The notes: generated by a model from the letters alone, not told the origin. A stretch of 64,000 nt of DNA from Polaromonas sp. P2-4 (GCA_024703855.1 CP087965.1:2472001-2536000), one strand, 5' to 3'. Numbered from the stretch's first letter, positions 49,968 through 59,240 are shown. Numbers and translations: made by a program.

Positions 49968-50018
49968 TTGGGGCGCGGTCCATCGACCTCCTTACCTTCA
50001 GGCTTCAGGGCCCTCGAA
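49806..50018 (+). repeat. ~215-bp repeat (Bug 3' end and flank), copy 2
   Basis: Partner of 45424-45640. Here it is joined to a CoA-transferase fragment on the left and to the acyl-CoA dehydrogenase stop region on the right; at the other site its right neighbour is a lactonase fragment. The repeat is therefore a point at which unrelated genes have been joined. Confidence 0.85.
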
Positions 50019-50039
50019 CGGGCGCTGAAGTTTTTCACA

Positions 50040-51265
50040 TTACACAGGCACCGGACGCTTGGCCAGCTCAAGCTTGGCGATGGCGTTGCGGTGAACTTCA
50101 TCAGGGCCGTCGACGATGCGCACAGTGCGCTGGTGCGCATAGGCCTCGGCCAGCCAGAAGTCCTGGCTCACGCCGGCCGCACCATGGGCCTGGATCGCCC
50201 AGTCGACCACCTTGCACGACATATTGGGTGCCACCACCTTGATCATCGCGATTTCGGCACGCGCGTTCTTGTTGCCCACGGTGTCCATCTTCCAGGCCGC
50301 GTTGAGCGTCAGCAGGCGGGCCTGGTCGATCAGGCAACGCGACTCGGCGATGCGTTCATGCCAAACCGACTGCTCGGCCAGCGGCTTGCCAAACGCAATG
50401 CGCGAGCGCAGCCGATCGCACATCATCTCGAGCGCGCTCGGCGGCGCCGATGGACCGCATGCAGTGATGGATGCGTCCCGGCCCGAGGCGGCCTTGCGCG
50501 ATCTCAAAACCTCGGCCCTCACCGAGCAGGATGTTGCCCACCGGTACGCGCACGTTCTCCAACAAGACCTCCATGTGGCCGTGGGGTGCGTCGTCGTAAC
50601 CGAACACCGAGAGGTGCCGCAGCACCGTGACGCCCTGCTGTGTCGCGGGGCACCAGCACCATCGATTGCTGCGCGTGGCGCGGCGCCCCGGGGTCGGTCT
50701 TGCCCATTATGATGAAGATCGTGCAACGCGGGCTGCCGGCGCCGGAGGAAAACCACTTGCGACCATTGATCACGTACTCGTCGCCCTCGCGGCGGATCGT
50801 GCACTGGATGTTTGTGGCGTCCGACGAGGCGACGGCCGGCTCGGTCATCAAGAAGCCGGAGCGGATTTCGCCAGCGAGCAGCGGCTCGAGCCACTGGTCT
50901 TTCTGCGCCTCGGTGCCATAGCGCTCGATGGTTTCCATGTTCCCGGTATCGGGGGCCGAGCAGTTGAACACCTCGCCCGACCACGAGACACGGCCCATCA
51001 CCTCGCACAGCGGCGCGTAGTCGAGATTCGAGATGCCAGGTACGCCCCGGTGGTCATGCGGCAGGAACATGTTCCACAGACCGGCCGCACGAGCCAGCGG
51101 CTTGAGTTCTTCTATTAGCGGGGAGACCTGCCATGCATTGCCCTGGCGCCGAAACGCGTCCATCTCGCGGTAGTAGCGCTCCTCGTTGGGATAGATGTGC
51201 TCGTCAAAAAACTGCCGCAAGCGCTGCAGCAGCTCAAGCGTCTTGGGAGATGTTTCGGCAAACAT
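50040..51265 (-). CDS. Acyl-CoA dehydrogenase, two frameshifts
   Basis: FAD enzyme introducing the 2,3-double bond in an acyl-CoA. Start 51265 ([32 protein letters not shown]). N-terminal and middle domains: [61 protein letters not shown]. The frame changes near 50630, then [36 protein letters not shown], and again near 50450. The C-terminal domain has [45 protein letters not shown] and [20 protein letters not shown]. About 408 aa. This is the ACAD10/11-like group. Followed upstream on the same strand by a Bug receptor and an enoyl-CoA hydratase, a likely catabolic operon (53185 to 50040). Confidence 0.87.
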
Positions 51266-51383
51266 GGGGGCTCCTTGCGTGTGGATGACCGCGCCCGGAG
51301 TCGGCGCGCGGGTTGCTCATATTGGAACGCCGCCGGCCCTCAAAAGCCGTCCCGCAAGCGACGCGCAGGCTGCTCGCCGCCGC

Positions 51384-52406
51384 TCAATCGAGCTTGATGT
51401 CGGCACGCTTGACGACCGCCGCCCACTTGGCTGTGTCGGAGCGAATCAGCGCGGCAAACTCCTGCGGTGAACCGAGCCGTACCTCGATACCGGCATCGGC
51501 CATCTGCCGCACCAGGTCTGGTGCTGACATCGCCGCACCGATCTCGCGATACAGGCGCGCCGTGATCTCCTTTGGTGTACCGGCCGGGGCCAGCACACCG
51601 AGCCAGAGCGACACCTCGTAGTCGCCCATTCCCGGCGTCTCCGAAATGGTAGGCACATGGGGCATTGCCGGAGAGCGCTTGCGCCCCGTGAGTCCCAGGG
51701 CGCGCAGTCTTCCGCTCTTCACGTGATCGACGAAGTTCGACGCGGTATCGAACATCATCGAGGTGCGACCGCCCAGAAAGTCGGTCATTGCGGGTGCGCT
51801 GCCCTTGTAGGGGACGTGTGTCATGTCGACCTGAGCGAGGCTCTTGAAAAGCTCACCCGACAGATGGCTGGTAGTTCCGTTGCCGGCCGAAGCGAAGCTC
51901 AGTTCACCGGGGCTCTTGCGGGCCAGCGCGATCAGCTCGGCCACCGACCTGGCGGGCACGGCGGGATTGACCACCAGCAGGTTGGACGTGCTGTGCGTGA
52001 GCGTGATCGGCTCAAAGTTTTTCAGCGGGTCATAGCGCAGGTTCTTGTACAGGCTTGGGTTGATGGTGAGCGAACCCATGGTTGCGAACAGCAGCGTGTA
52101 ACCATCCGGCGCTGCGCCGGCGACGACCTCGGCACCAATGCCGCCACCGGCGCCCGCGCGGTTGTCGATGACTACCGGCTGGCCCAGGCGCTCGCCCAGC
52201 TTCTGGCCCAGGCTGCGCGCCATCAGATCGGTGGCGCCGCCCGCGGGGAAGGGAACGACCAGGCGAATCGGCTTGTCGGGGTAGCCTGCTGCATGTGCAG
52301 ATCCCACCATGGCAGCCAGGCCAATCGATGCGCCGGCCAGTAACAACAAACGTCTTGTCGGTTCCGTTTCGCCAGGGGCGCCATGGTCGGCTGGAGGTAA
52401 TTGCAT
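51384..52406 (-). CDS. Bug-family (TctC) solute receptor
   Basis: 340 aa, intact. The signal TRRLLLLAGASIGLAAMVGSAHA-AGYPDKP starts at about residue 16, so the real start may be downstream of 52406. Landmarks: PIRLVVPFPAGGATDLMARSL, VIDNRAGAGGGIGAEVVAGAAPDGYTLLFAT, SFASAGNGTTSHLSGELFKS, THVPYKGSAPAMTDFLGGRTSMMFD, GRLRALGLTGRKRS. The sequence differs clearly from the Bug gene at 44618. Two bases separate its start from the enoyl-CoA hydratase stop (52409), so they are co-transcribed. Confidence 0.88.
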   Translation of the reverse strand: MQLPPADHGAPGETEPTRRLLLLAGASIGLAAMVGSAHAAGYPDKPIRLVVPFPAGGATDLMARSLGQKLGERLGQPVVIDNRAGAGGGIGAEVVAGAAPDGYTLLFATMGSLTINPSLYKNLRYDPLKNFEPITLTHSTSNLLVVNPAVPARSVAELIALARKSPGELSFASAGNGTTSHLSGELFKSLAQVDMTHVPYKGSAPAMTDFLGGRTSMMFDTASNFVDHVKSGRLRALGLTGRKRSPAMPHVPTISETPGMGDYEVSLWLGVLAPAGTPKEITARLYREIGAAMSAPDLVRQMADAGIEVRLGSPQEFAALIRSDTAKWAAVVKRADIKLD

Positions 52407-52408
52407 TT

Positions 52409-53185
52409 TTAACGGCCTGTGAAAACGGGGGTCCGCTTTTCGGCGAAGGCGAGTTGCGCTTCCTTCGCGTCGGCGGTCTTGCCGATAAGGGCTGTCATAT
52501 CCTGCTCGTAACGGTAGCCGTCGCGCAGGCTCATATCTTCGATTACATTCAGCGTGTGCTTGCCCATGCGGGTGGAAATGGGGCTTTTGGAGGCGATGGT
52601 TGCCGCCAATGCCATGGCGGCGGGCATCAACTCTTCGGGCGTGGTGCAGGCCTCCACAATGCCCAGGCGAAACAACTCGGGGCCTGTCACGCGGTAGCCC
52701 GTCAACATCATGCGGCGCAAGCGTGAATGGCTGAAAAGGCGCATGGCATGCCGGCAGCCGCCCAGCAAACCCACATCCACCTCGGGCAAGCCCAGCGAGG
52801 CCTTGTCAGAACAAATCAAGATATCCGATGAGGCCGCCATAGCCAGGCCAGACCCCAGCGCCGCGCCGTTGATGGCGCAGATCACGGGCTTGGCACATTC
52901 GCGGATGGCATGAAAGCATTCCCGCGTGCGGCGCGAATGGGCCAGCAGGTCGCCGGGCCCTTTGATATTTTCTGCGCGGCCTTTCAAATCCGCTCCTGCG
53001 CAAAACACCTTGCCTGCGCCGGTCAGCACAACGACGCGGACTTCATCGGTCTCCGAGATGCGGTCCAGAGCCAAGGTCAGTTCGTCGTTCAGTGTCCGGG
53101 TCAGCGCGTTCACCGGAGGACTGTTCAAGGTCAGGGTGGCAATATGCTCGGTAATATGCACCTGGAGTTGTGTGAGGTCGTTCAT
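52409..53185 (-). CDS. Enoyl-CoA hydratase/isomerase family protein
   Basis: 258 aa, intact. Start 53185 (MNDLTQLQVHITEHIATLTLNSPPVNAL). Crotonase motifs: VFCAGADLKGR (first oxyanion-hole strand), INGAALGSGLAMAASSDILI (second), and LGLPEVDVGLLGGCRHAMRL at the active-site helix (Glu present at LPEV; glycines where the second Glu would be expected). Ends AQLAFAEKRTPVFTGR. First gene of the apparent operon hydratase-Bug receptor-acyl-CoA dehydrogenase. The 295-bp gap upstream (53186-53480) holds no other recognised feature. Confidence 0.88.
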   Translation of the reverse strand: MNDLTQLQVHITEHIATLTLNSPPVNALTRTLNDELTLALDRISETDEVRVVVLTGAGKVFCAGADLKGRAENIKGPGDLLAHSRRTRECFHAIRECAKPVICAINGAALGSGLAMAASSDILICSDKASLGLPEVDVGLLGGCRHAMRLFSHSRLRRMMLTGYRVTGPELFRLGIVEACTTPEELMPAAMALAATIASKSPISTRMGKHTLNVIEDMSLRDGYRYEQDMTALIGKTADAKEAQLAFAEKRTPVFTGR

Positions 53186-53480
53186 GGTCAGCGCAGGCCT
53201 GGTAATAAGTGGATTTTTAGTGTAGCCATGGAGCTCCCTTTCTCACAGCGCCAACACGGCAGAGCTGCTATGCCAGATTGAACATAACGCTGCTTTTAGC
53301 GGTCGCCCGGCCTCTCACATCTACAAGCGTGTTTACGACTTTAATTGCTCAGAACAGCCGGGTGCAGGCAGACGCCCATGATTCATAAAAACTGAACAAA
53401 TAAACCATGTTTCAGGCCTTCCACCAAGCAAAGCCAACTTCTACGGTGGAGTCACTTTAACTTCACTTCAGGACATCGCC

Positions 53481-54439
53481 ATGAATGCTTCTACCGACCG
53501 CCTTTCTGCCCGCCGCCAGCTGCTGGCGGCGGGCAGCCGCCCTGGGCGCTGTGGCAACGGCCGGCCTGCTGGCTGGCGCATCGCCGGCTTTTGCCGCCAC
53601 GCGGGTCACCGGCTTCACGGCGCGCACCGGCGACGTCAACGGCACGCGCATCCATTACCGCGTGGGCGGCAGCGGCCCGGCGGCGGTGCTGCTGCACGGT
53701 TATGCCGGAAACCAGCCACATGTGAAACCCGCTGATGCCGCTGCTGGCCAAAACCCACACGGTGATCGTGCCGGACCTGCGCGGCGCCGGCGGTTCGTCC
53801 AAGCCCGAGGGCGGCTATGACAAAAAGAACATGGCGGTAGACATTCATGAGCTGGTGAAGTCGCTGGGCATTCAAAGCGCCAGCATTGTCGGCCACGACA
53901 TCGGCCTGATGGTGGCCTATGCCTACGCGGCGCAGTTTCCGGCCGAGACCGAGCGCGTGGTGCTGATGGACGCCTTTCTGCCCGGCATCGGCAAATGGCA
54001 AGACGTGTGGCTGCTGCGTGACCTGTGGCACTTTCATTTCCACGGCCCGGTGCCGCTGGCTTTGGTGAAGGGGCGCGAGCGCATTTACTTTGAGCATTTC
54101 TGGAACGACTTTGCCGCCGATGCCAAACACTCGGTGCCGGAAGCCGACCGGCGCGTGTATGCGGCGGCCTATGCGCAAGAGGGCGGCATGCGGGCGGGTT
54201 TTGAGTACTTCAAGAACTTTGAGAAGGACGCTGCCGACTTTGCCGCACTCTCGGCCAACAAGCTGCCCATGCCGATGCTGGTGCTCTCCGGCGAAAAAGC
54301 CGGTGGCACTTTCCTCATCGAGCAGGGCAAGCTGGTGGCGAACGACGTCAAGGGCGTGGTGGTGAAAGGCTCGGGCCACTGGCTGATGGAGGAAGCGCCA
54401 GACCAAGTGATTCCTGCGCTGGTGGACTTCCTGAAATAA
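53481..54439 (+). CDS. Exported alpha/beta-hydrolase (epoxide hydrolase/dehalogenase-like), frameshifts near the 5' end
   Basis: Start 53481 (MNASTDRLSARRQLLAA). The frame changes near 53530; a signal follows (AAALGAVATAGLLAGASPAFA-ATR). Then VNGTRIHYRVGGSGPAAVLLHGYA, a garbled stretch at 53705-53740 where ETSHMW and PLMPLLAKTHTVIVPDLRG should be joined, and GGSSKPEGGYDKKNMAVDIHEL. The nucleophile elbow is VGHDIGLMVAYAYA, with Asp as nucleophile as in epoxide hydrolases and haloacid dehalogenases. Late His: VVVKGSGHWLMEEAPDQVI. About 315 aa. Export of an epoxide-hydrolase-like enzyme is unusual but seen in Burkholderiales. Confidence 0.83.
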
Positions 54440-54505
54440 CTGGGGAGTAAGGGGCTGAGGGGCATGGGAGGACGGCGGTGACCGCCCTCGCCTGTCCCGC
54501 TGTTT

Positions 54506-54562
54506 CGCTATCTTTTCAATAGTCTTCAGTGCTGAGCTCCAGGGCAAGCTGGCCGGATTTTC
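54506..54562. repeat. Dispersed ~50-bp repeat, copy 5 of 7 (diverged)
   Basis: GCTATCTTTTCAATAGTCTTC ... CAGGGCAAGCTGGCCGGATTTTC. Both blocks are recognisable, though more diverged than copies 1-3. Confidence 0.55.
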
Positions 54563-54600
54563 TGGAGACCTGGAGGTAGGATGACCACCATCTAACCAGG

Positions 54601-55787
54601 ATGGGGAGTACGGAAAAAATGGGCCAGGCAGTACAGAAGGTAGTCATCGTCGGCGGGGGCGTGATCGGCAGCGCACTCGCCTACTTTTTGGCATCGCACG
54701 CGCTTTCGCGGCGAGATCACCGTGATAGAGCGCGACCCGACTTATGCGCAGGCCTCTTCGGCGCTGTCGGCCAGCTCCATACGCCAGCAGTTCTCGGCGC
54801 CTGTGAACATTGCGATCTCGCAGTTCGGCATACAGTTTTTGCGCAATATCCGTCAGCACTTGGCGGTGGATGGGGACGTGCCCGATTTGGGCCTGACCGA
54901 AAAAGGCTATCTGTATTTGGCCACCGCAGGCGGCGCGGCCACCTTGCGCGAGAACCACGCTATCCAGCGCGCACGGCGTTGAGGTTGCGCTGCTGGAACC
55001 GGCTGCGTTGCAGCAGCGCTTTCCGTGGCTGCAGGTGGATGACTTGGCGCTGGCCTCGCTGGGCCTGGATGGCGAAGGCTGGTTTGACGGCTACGGCTTG
55101 CTGATGGCCTTCAAGAACAAGGCGCGCAGTCTGGGCGTGCATTACGTCAAGGCGCAGGCGACTGGCTTTGCACACAGCCACGGCCGCGTTGATGCGGTCA
55201 CGCTGGACGACGGCACGCAGTTGCCGTGCGACTGGGCGGTGAACGCGGCCGGTGCCTGGGCCAGGCCTCTGCTGGCCGGTACCGGGCTGGACTTGCCGGT
55301 GTACGGGCGCAAGCGCTGCGTCTATGCGTTTTCCAGCCCCGCCAAAACACCGGATTGCCCCTTGGTGGTTGACCCGAGCGGCTTGTGGTTTCGTTCTGAA
55401 GGCGACATCTGGATTTGCGGCCTGCCACCGCCGCAAGACGACAACGACCCGCCGCTGGAGGTTGACTACAACTTGTTCGACCAGGCCTGGCTGACGCTGG
55501 CGCACCGGGTGCCGGGCTTCGAGGCCTTGCGTCTGCAGCGCGCCTGGGCCGGCTACTACGAATACAACACCCATGACCAAAATGCCCTGCTGGGGCCGCA
55601 CCCGGCCTTGCCCAATTTGCTGCTGGCCAATGGCTTCAGCGGGCACGGCCTGCAGCAGGCGCCGGCGGTGGGGCGTGGGCTGGCCGAATGGCTAGTGGAC
55701 GGCGCGTACACCAGCCTGGATCTGTCGCCGCTGTCTGTGCAAAGGCTGGTGGAGGGGCGGGCCTTGCTGGAGAAGAATGTTATTTAG
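54601..55787 (+). CDS. FAD-dependent oxidoreductase of the DAO (glycine oxidase/sarcosine dehydrogenase) family, two frameshifts
   Basis: Start 54601 (or ATG 54619, MGQAVQK). The Rossmann motif is VVIVGGGVIGSALAYFLASH; the frame changes near 54710, then VIERDPTYAQASSALSASSIRQQFSAPVNI, the FAD-binding region of DAO proteins. The frame changes again near 54960; then EVALLEPAALQQRFPWL, VDAVTLDDGTQLPCDWAVNAAGAWARPL and the end NLLLANGFSGHGLQQAPAVGRGLAEWLVDG (second FAD motif). About 395 aa. Resembles FOXRED1-like members; the amine substrate cannot be read from sequence. Confidence 0.83.
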
Positions 55788-55815
55788 GGTGCAGTGCCCA
55801 GGCTGCAGCGGCCGT

Positions 55816-55871
55816 TGAGCCGTATTTTAGCCAATACAGCTCATTTTTTGAGCCGTATTGGCTAAAATACG
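55816..55871. promoter_or_regulatory. Double palindrome (operator or attenuator) directly before the Fic gene
   Basis: The block GTATTTTAGCCAATAC (55822-55837) is repeated in inverse orientation as GTATTGGCTAAAATAC (55855-55870). Together with flanking bases they make a 23-bp-arm inverted repeat (55821-55843 with 55849-55871, one mismatch). TGAGCCGTATT also pairs with AATACAGCTCA inside the left half (55816-55843), giving a second, mutually exclusive hairpin. The right arm ends 4 bases before the ATG and no Shine-Dalgarno sequence is visible, so occupancy or folding here should block both transcription and translation. Confidence 0.8.
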
Positions 55872-55875
55872 CATC

Positions 55876-57094
55876 ATGGCCCCTCAAACCCCTTCCTTCA
55901 AACAGACCTACCTCTGGCAGCACCCGGGCTGGCCAGGACTTGTATTTGATGCGGGCGCCCTTGAATACGACCTGAATTTGGCACGCTTGCAGCAGGGCCG
56001 CCTCCTGGGGCAGATGGAAGCCATCGGGGCGGCGGACGCGCAAGAGGTCACCCGCGAGTTATGGGTTCAGGAAGCCATGGCTACGGCGGCCATTGAAGGC
56101 GAAAAACTGGATCTGGAGGCGGTCCGGTCTTCGGTTTATCGCAGGCTGGGCCTGGCAGACTTGCCCACCCACGACCGCCACGTTGATGGTCTGGTGGAGG
56201 TGATGCAAGACGCGACGGACGGCTATCAGTCTGTGCTGGATGAAGATCGCCTTTGTCGCTGGCAATCTGCCCTGTTTCCGGGGGGCACATCGGGCCTGCG
56301 CAGGATTGCCATCGGGCGATATCGTGACCATGCAGATCCGATGCAGATCGTCAGCGGGCGGCAAGGCCGGGAAGTGGTGCACTACACCGCACCTGCATCA
56401 GCCAATGTCGCCGCGGAGATGCAGTTGTTTCTGGCATGGTTTGAGGAAACGCGCCCTTCGCACCACACGGCAACACCCCTTTCTCACAGCACACCGGCCC
56501 GGTCTGCGGCGCCCTCCGTCAACGGAATTGCCCCGCGCAGCCATCGCGCATCTGTGGTTCGAGTCAATTCACCCGTTTGAAGATGGCAATGGCCGGCTGG
56601 GCAGGGCGATTGTGGACATGGCGATAGCGCAAGACCTGGGATCGCCCGCGCGTTTGTTCGGGCTCTCGCGGCAAATGCTGGAGTCAAGAGCGGCGTACTA
56701 CGACGCGTTGAATCACGCGCAACTGGGCGATCCGGATGTCACGCCCTGGGTTCAATGGTTTGTGCGGGCTTTCACGGCGTGTTGCATCAAGTCGCAGGCA
56801 GTGGTGAAGCAGGCGCTGGAGAAAGCTGCATTCCGGTTACGTGCTTCAGGCTTTTCTCTCAATGAACGCCAGAACAAAATTTTGAGCCGCTTGCTTGAAG
56901 CAGGCGACGGCGGCTTTCTGGGTGGCATGACGGCTGACAAATACAGCAAGATCACGGGCACATCGAAAGCGACAGCAACCCGTGACCTGGCAGAGTTGCT
57001 ACGCCATGGGTTGCTGATGGTTGAAGGCGTTGGCAAGGCAACGCGTTATGCCGTGAACGTTGAGGGCTGGAACCAGGGCGGCGCGCCGGCCTGA
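55876..57094 (+). CDS. Fic-family protein with DUF4172 N-terminal domain, frameshift in the middle
   Basis: Fic proteins transfer AMP (or similar) from nucleotides to target proteins. Start ATG 55876 (MAPQTPSFKQTYLWQHPGWPGLVFD), the DUF4172 domain. EAMATAAIEGEKLDLEAVRSS contains the inhibitory TxxxEG motif, so the enzyme is self-restrained. A frame change lies at about 56460-56540. The catalytic motif HPFEDGNGRLGR (HPFx[D/E]GNGRxxR) is intact; C-terminal helices and a winged HTH follow (DKYSKITGTSKATATRDLAELLRHGLLMVEG). About 400 aa. The HTH makes autoregulation at the palindromes 55816-55871 plausible. Confidence 0.87.
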
Positions 57095-57099
57095 ATGCG

Positions 57100-57440
57100 T
57101 TGCAGGTCCAGATCGCTGAGCTTGAGCTTCAACGCGCCCAGCGATTCGCCGAGTTGCTTCAAGGTGATTGGGCCGGCGCTGCCGGAATTTTTCAGCCGCT
57201 ACCCCGATATGGTGCTGGAGCTGGGCAGCTCTGACCGCCCGGTAGCATTTGCCCAAGGGGCGGGTGACGACCGTGGTGCCGGAGCTGGAGGCGCATTTGG
57301 GCGTGCGCCTGCTGCACCGCACGACGCGGCCGCTGAGCCTGACGGACGACGGCGCGGTGTGCCTCTACCCGCGCTACCAGCATCTGACGGCCAAGGTGCG
57401 GGCGTTTGCGGACTGGGTGAAAGAGGTGTTTGAGGCGGAG
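57100..57440 (+). pseudogene. Rearranged remnants of a LysR gene
   Basis: Three pieces in the wrong order: ALPEFFSRYPDMVLELGSSDRPV (start of the effector domain, about 57178-57246), then VVPELEAHLGVRLLHRTTRPLSLTDDG (end of the DNA-binding domain, about 57270-57355), then YPRYQHLTAKVRAFADWVKEVFE (C-terminus, to about 57437). All three resemble the corresponding parts of the LysR protein at 61804. The HTH start and most of the effector domain are gone. Confidence 0.7.
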
Positions 57441-57515
57441 TTTGGCGCCACTAAGCCGCGCTTGCCTGCTGACCGTTGGCCTTTTAGGTTGCCGTGGCGA
57501 GAAACGCTTGCTTTA

Positions 57516-58091
57516 TCAAATCAAAGTCAACGCCTCACGCAATAGATCGGCCGTAAGAGGCAAGCCACGCTTCTCGAACGCTGCGATTAACTCTTCCGCA
57601 GGCCGCACAGGATTCGTCCATCGGGTGCGCATTTTTTTGATCGCGCTTAACGCAGGTATCTTCTGCAACTGCAGTTGATTCATCAAAAACTCATCCGGGT
57701 GTTGGACTTCAATGCCGTAGGGTCCTAGAACGGCCTCGGGAAAGTCCTTGGTGTTGAACGTGACGATCGCATCCGCATGACCAACAATGGCGGCGGCTAC
57801 TACATGCCGGTCGTCGGGGTCTGGCAACTCAATACAGTCCGCCAGCTTCTCGTAGTTCGTCACCAGGCAGTCGGGAACGCTGGCATTCATCAACTCGACC
57901 ACTGCCGGTAGCCTGGCGGCCAAGTCTGGGCGATCTTTTGCGAGATTGCGAGTCCATTCGTCGTGAATCGTTGCACTCCATCGCGCGTGATAGAGGCGTT
58001 CTACGGCCAGGCTCAGAAGCGTGTCGCGAAGCAGTTGGGGATAAAGGACATTGGCGTCGAGAATTGCCGTGTAGCGCGATGAGCCCGCCAA
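57516..58091 (-). CDS. PIN-domain toxin (RNase)
   Basis: 191 aa, intact. TTG start at 58091, immediately after the antitoxin TAA with no gap; no ATG fits before the conserved strand RYTAILDANVLYPQLLRD, which holds the first catalytic Asp. Other acidic positions: HDEWTRNL (Glu), LPDPDDRHVVAAAI (Asp pair) and IVTFNTKDFPEAVL. Cleaves RNA in the manner of VapC-type toxins. The C-terminal ~60 residues extend beyond a minimal PIN domain. Translation is probably coupled to the antitoxin, with the weak TTG keeping toxin below antitoxin. Confidence 0.85.
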   Translation of the reverse strand: MAGSSRYTAILDANVLYPQLLRDTLLSLAVERLYHARWSATIHDEWTRNLAKDRPDLAARLPAVVELMNASVPDCLVTNYEKLADCIELPDPDDRHVVAAAIVGHADAIVTFNTKDFPEAVLGPYGIEVQHPDEFLMNQLQLQKIPALSAIKKMRTRWTNPVRPAEELIAAFEKRGLPLTADLLREALTLI

Positions 58092-58569
58092 TTAGAACTC
58101 CAGCCCCAGCGCTTCGGACAGCTTTGTAAGGTCTTGAAGCGCCTGTTCCGATTTTTGTTGCTGCTCGGCTTGGTAGCGACGCAGCTCTTCGAATTCGATG
58201 CGACGGTGGCGGTTAACCTTTCGGCACTTCAACCGATTCGCTTCGATTTCCTTGATAACGAAAGGACGCGACACGTTCAGGAAACTGGCCGCCTCTTGCG
58301 TCGTTAGCTCGTGCTTTTGCGGCACCAGCAGCATCGGCTCACGCTTTGCCATCTGACGCAACACGTCTGCAAAGAACCTGCAGAGCGCGAGGCGGCAGTT
58401 TTAAAACAGGAGTCTCGTGCTTGTGGTCGCCATCAGGGGGCAGCTCGAGGATCACTTCGATCTGATCAGCTTTTGAGTGATCCAAAGCCATGACAAGGCA
58501 TTGATGGGCGACCGCCGCCATCTCAGCTTCAGCCTCACTGGCCGGGTCAAGTACTTCTTGCTCTTTCAT
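58092..58569 (-). CDS. Antitoxin with excisionase-type HTH, one frameshift
   Basis: Start 58569 (MKEQEVLDPASEAEAEMAAVAHQCLVMALDHS). The N-terminal half reads QIEVILELPPDGDHKHETPVLKLPPRAL. The frame changes near 58370, then VLRQMAKREPMLLVPQKHELTTQEAASFLNVSRPFVIKEIEANRLKCRKVNRHRRIEFEELRRY. The last part is a MerR/excisionase-type DNA-binding domain (TTQEAASFLNVSRPFV) binding the operator. The C-terminal tail should bind the PIN toxin. About 159 aa. Upstream are four 9-bp iterons (58637-58672), the expected site of autoregulation. Confidence 0.82.
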
Positions 58570-58636
58570 AGGTATTTCCTTCGCGCAGTTGCCATGGGTA
58601 AGCTCTAGCGGCTTTGAAGAAATAGTACCACCCAAT

Positions 58637-58672
58637 CGAATTAAACGAAACATTCGAATCAAACGAATCAAA
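58637..58672 (-). promoter_or_regulatory. Four tandem 9-bp iterons upstream of the toxin-antitoxin operon
   Basis: CGAATTAAA, CGAAACATT, CGAATCAAA, CGAATCAAA in exact 9-bp steps on the plus strand, 68 bp upstream of the antitoxin start. On the minus strand TACTAT (58622-58627) downstream of them could be the -10 box. Spacing of 9 bp places neighbouring units on nearly the same face of the helix. Likely operator of the antitoxin. Confidence 0.65.
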
Positions 58673-58827
58673 GTTGCAAGTAAGGTTTTGCAGCAAATTC
58701 CGCCAGGTTCGCCGGAAAGTTTGGCTTTCGGCTTGGGAACAAGTTTGAAAGGCTGTATCTCCCAGGGGATGGGGAAGTAGCGGTGGTGGTGGTGCCGGGG
58801 CACAGTAGGTCACCATTTGCTCTCAAT

Positions 58828-58878
58828 CTAGGTTCTTGCGCCCGTGTTTATTGGGCTAAAGGCCTGTTTGGCTCTTAA
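58828..58878. repeat. Dispersed ~50-bp repeat, copy 6 of 7
   Basis: CTAGGTTCTTGCGCCCGTG then TTGGGCTAAAGGCCTGTTTG. It overlaps the stop codon of the DoxX gene (58875). Confidence 0.65.
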
Positions 58879-59237
58879 AACTGCTGCACCGGGGAAGCGG
58901 CTTGCCCGTCAACCGCAGCCAGCATGACAAAGGCACCAGCCAACGCAAAGTTCTTGAAGAAATGCAGCAGCTGATTGCGCTGGTCTTGCGGAACTGCGTT
59001 CCAGAAGGCATGCGCGACGAAAGCATCAATCAGCAGGAAGACGGCGGCCGCCAGCGCGATCCAGCGGACCTGCCAGCCGAACATCAATGCCAGGGCGGCC
59101 ACCACCTCGACAGCGCCTATGGCCGCGGCGGCGTAGTTGCGCTTTTGCAGTGATTCAACAAGGTGCGCTGCACCCGGACCCGCGAAGGCCAGGGCCAGCA
59201 AAACCCGGCCCAGAATGAAAGCTGAGAGGGTGCTCAT
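58875..59237 (-). CDS. DoxX-family membrane protein
   Basis: 120 aa, intact. Start 59237 (MSTLSAFILGRVLLALAFAGPGAAHLVES). Four hydrophobic segments (about residues 5-25, 36-56, 58-78, 95-112) in the DoxX arrangement, with the loop FWNAVPQDQRNQLLHFFKNFALAGAFVML. Function unknown; DoxX proteins are linked to quinone or redox stress. Separated by three bases from the SDR stop (59241), so the SDR and DoxX are one operon. Confidence 0.83.
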   Translation of the reverse strand: MSTLSAFILGRVLLALAFAGPGAAHLVESLQKRNYAAAAIGAVEVVAALALMFGWQVRWIALAAAVFLLIDAFVAHAFWNAVPQDQRNQLLHFFKNFALAGAFVMLAAVDGQAASPVQQF

Positions 59238-59240
59238 GGC

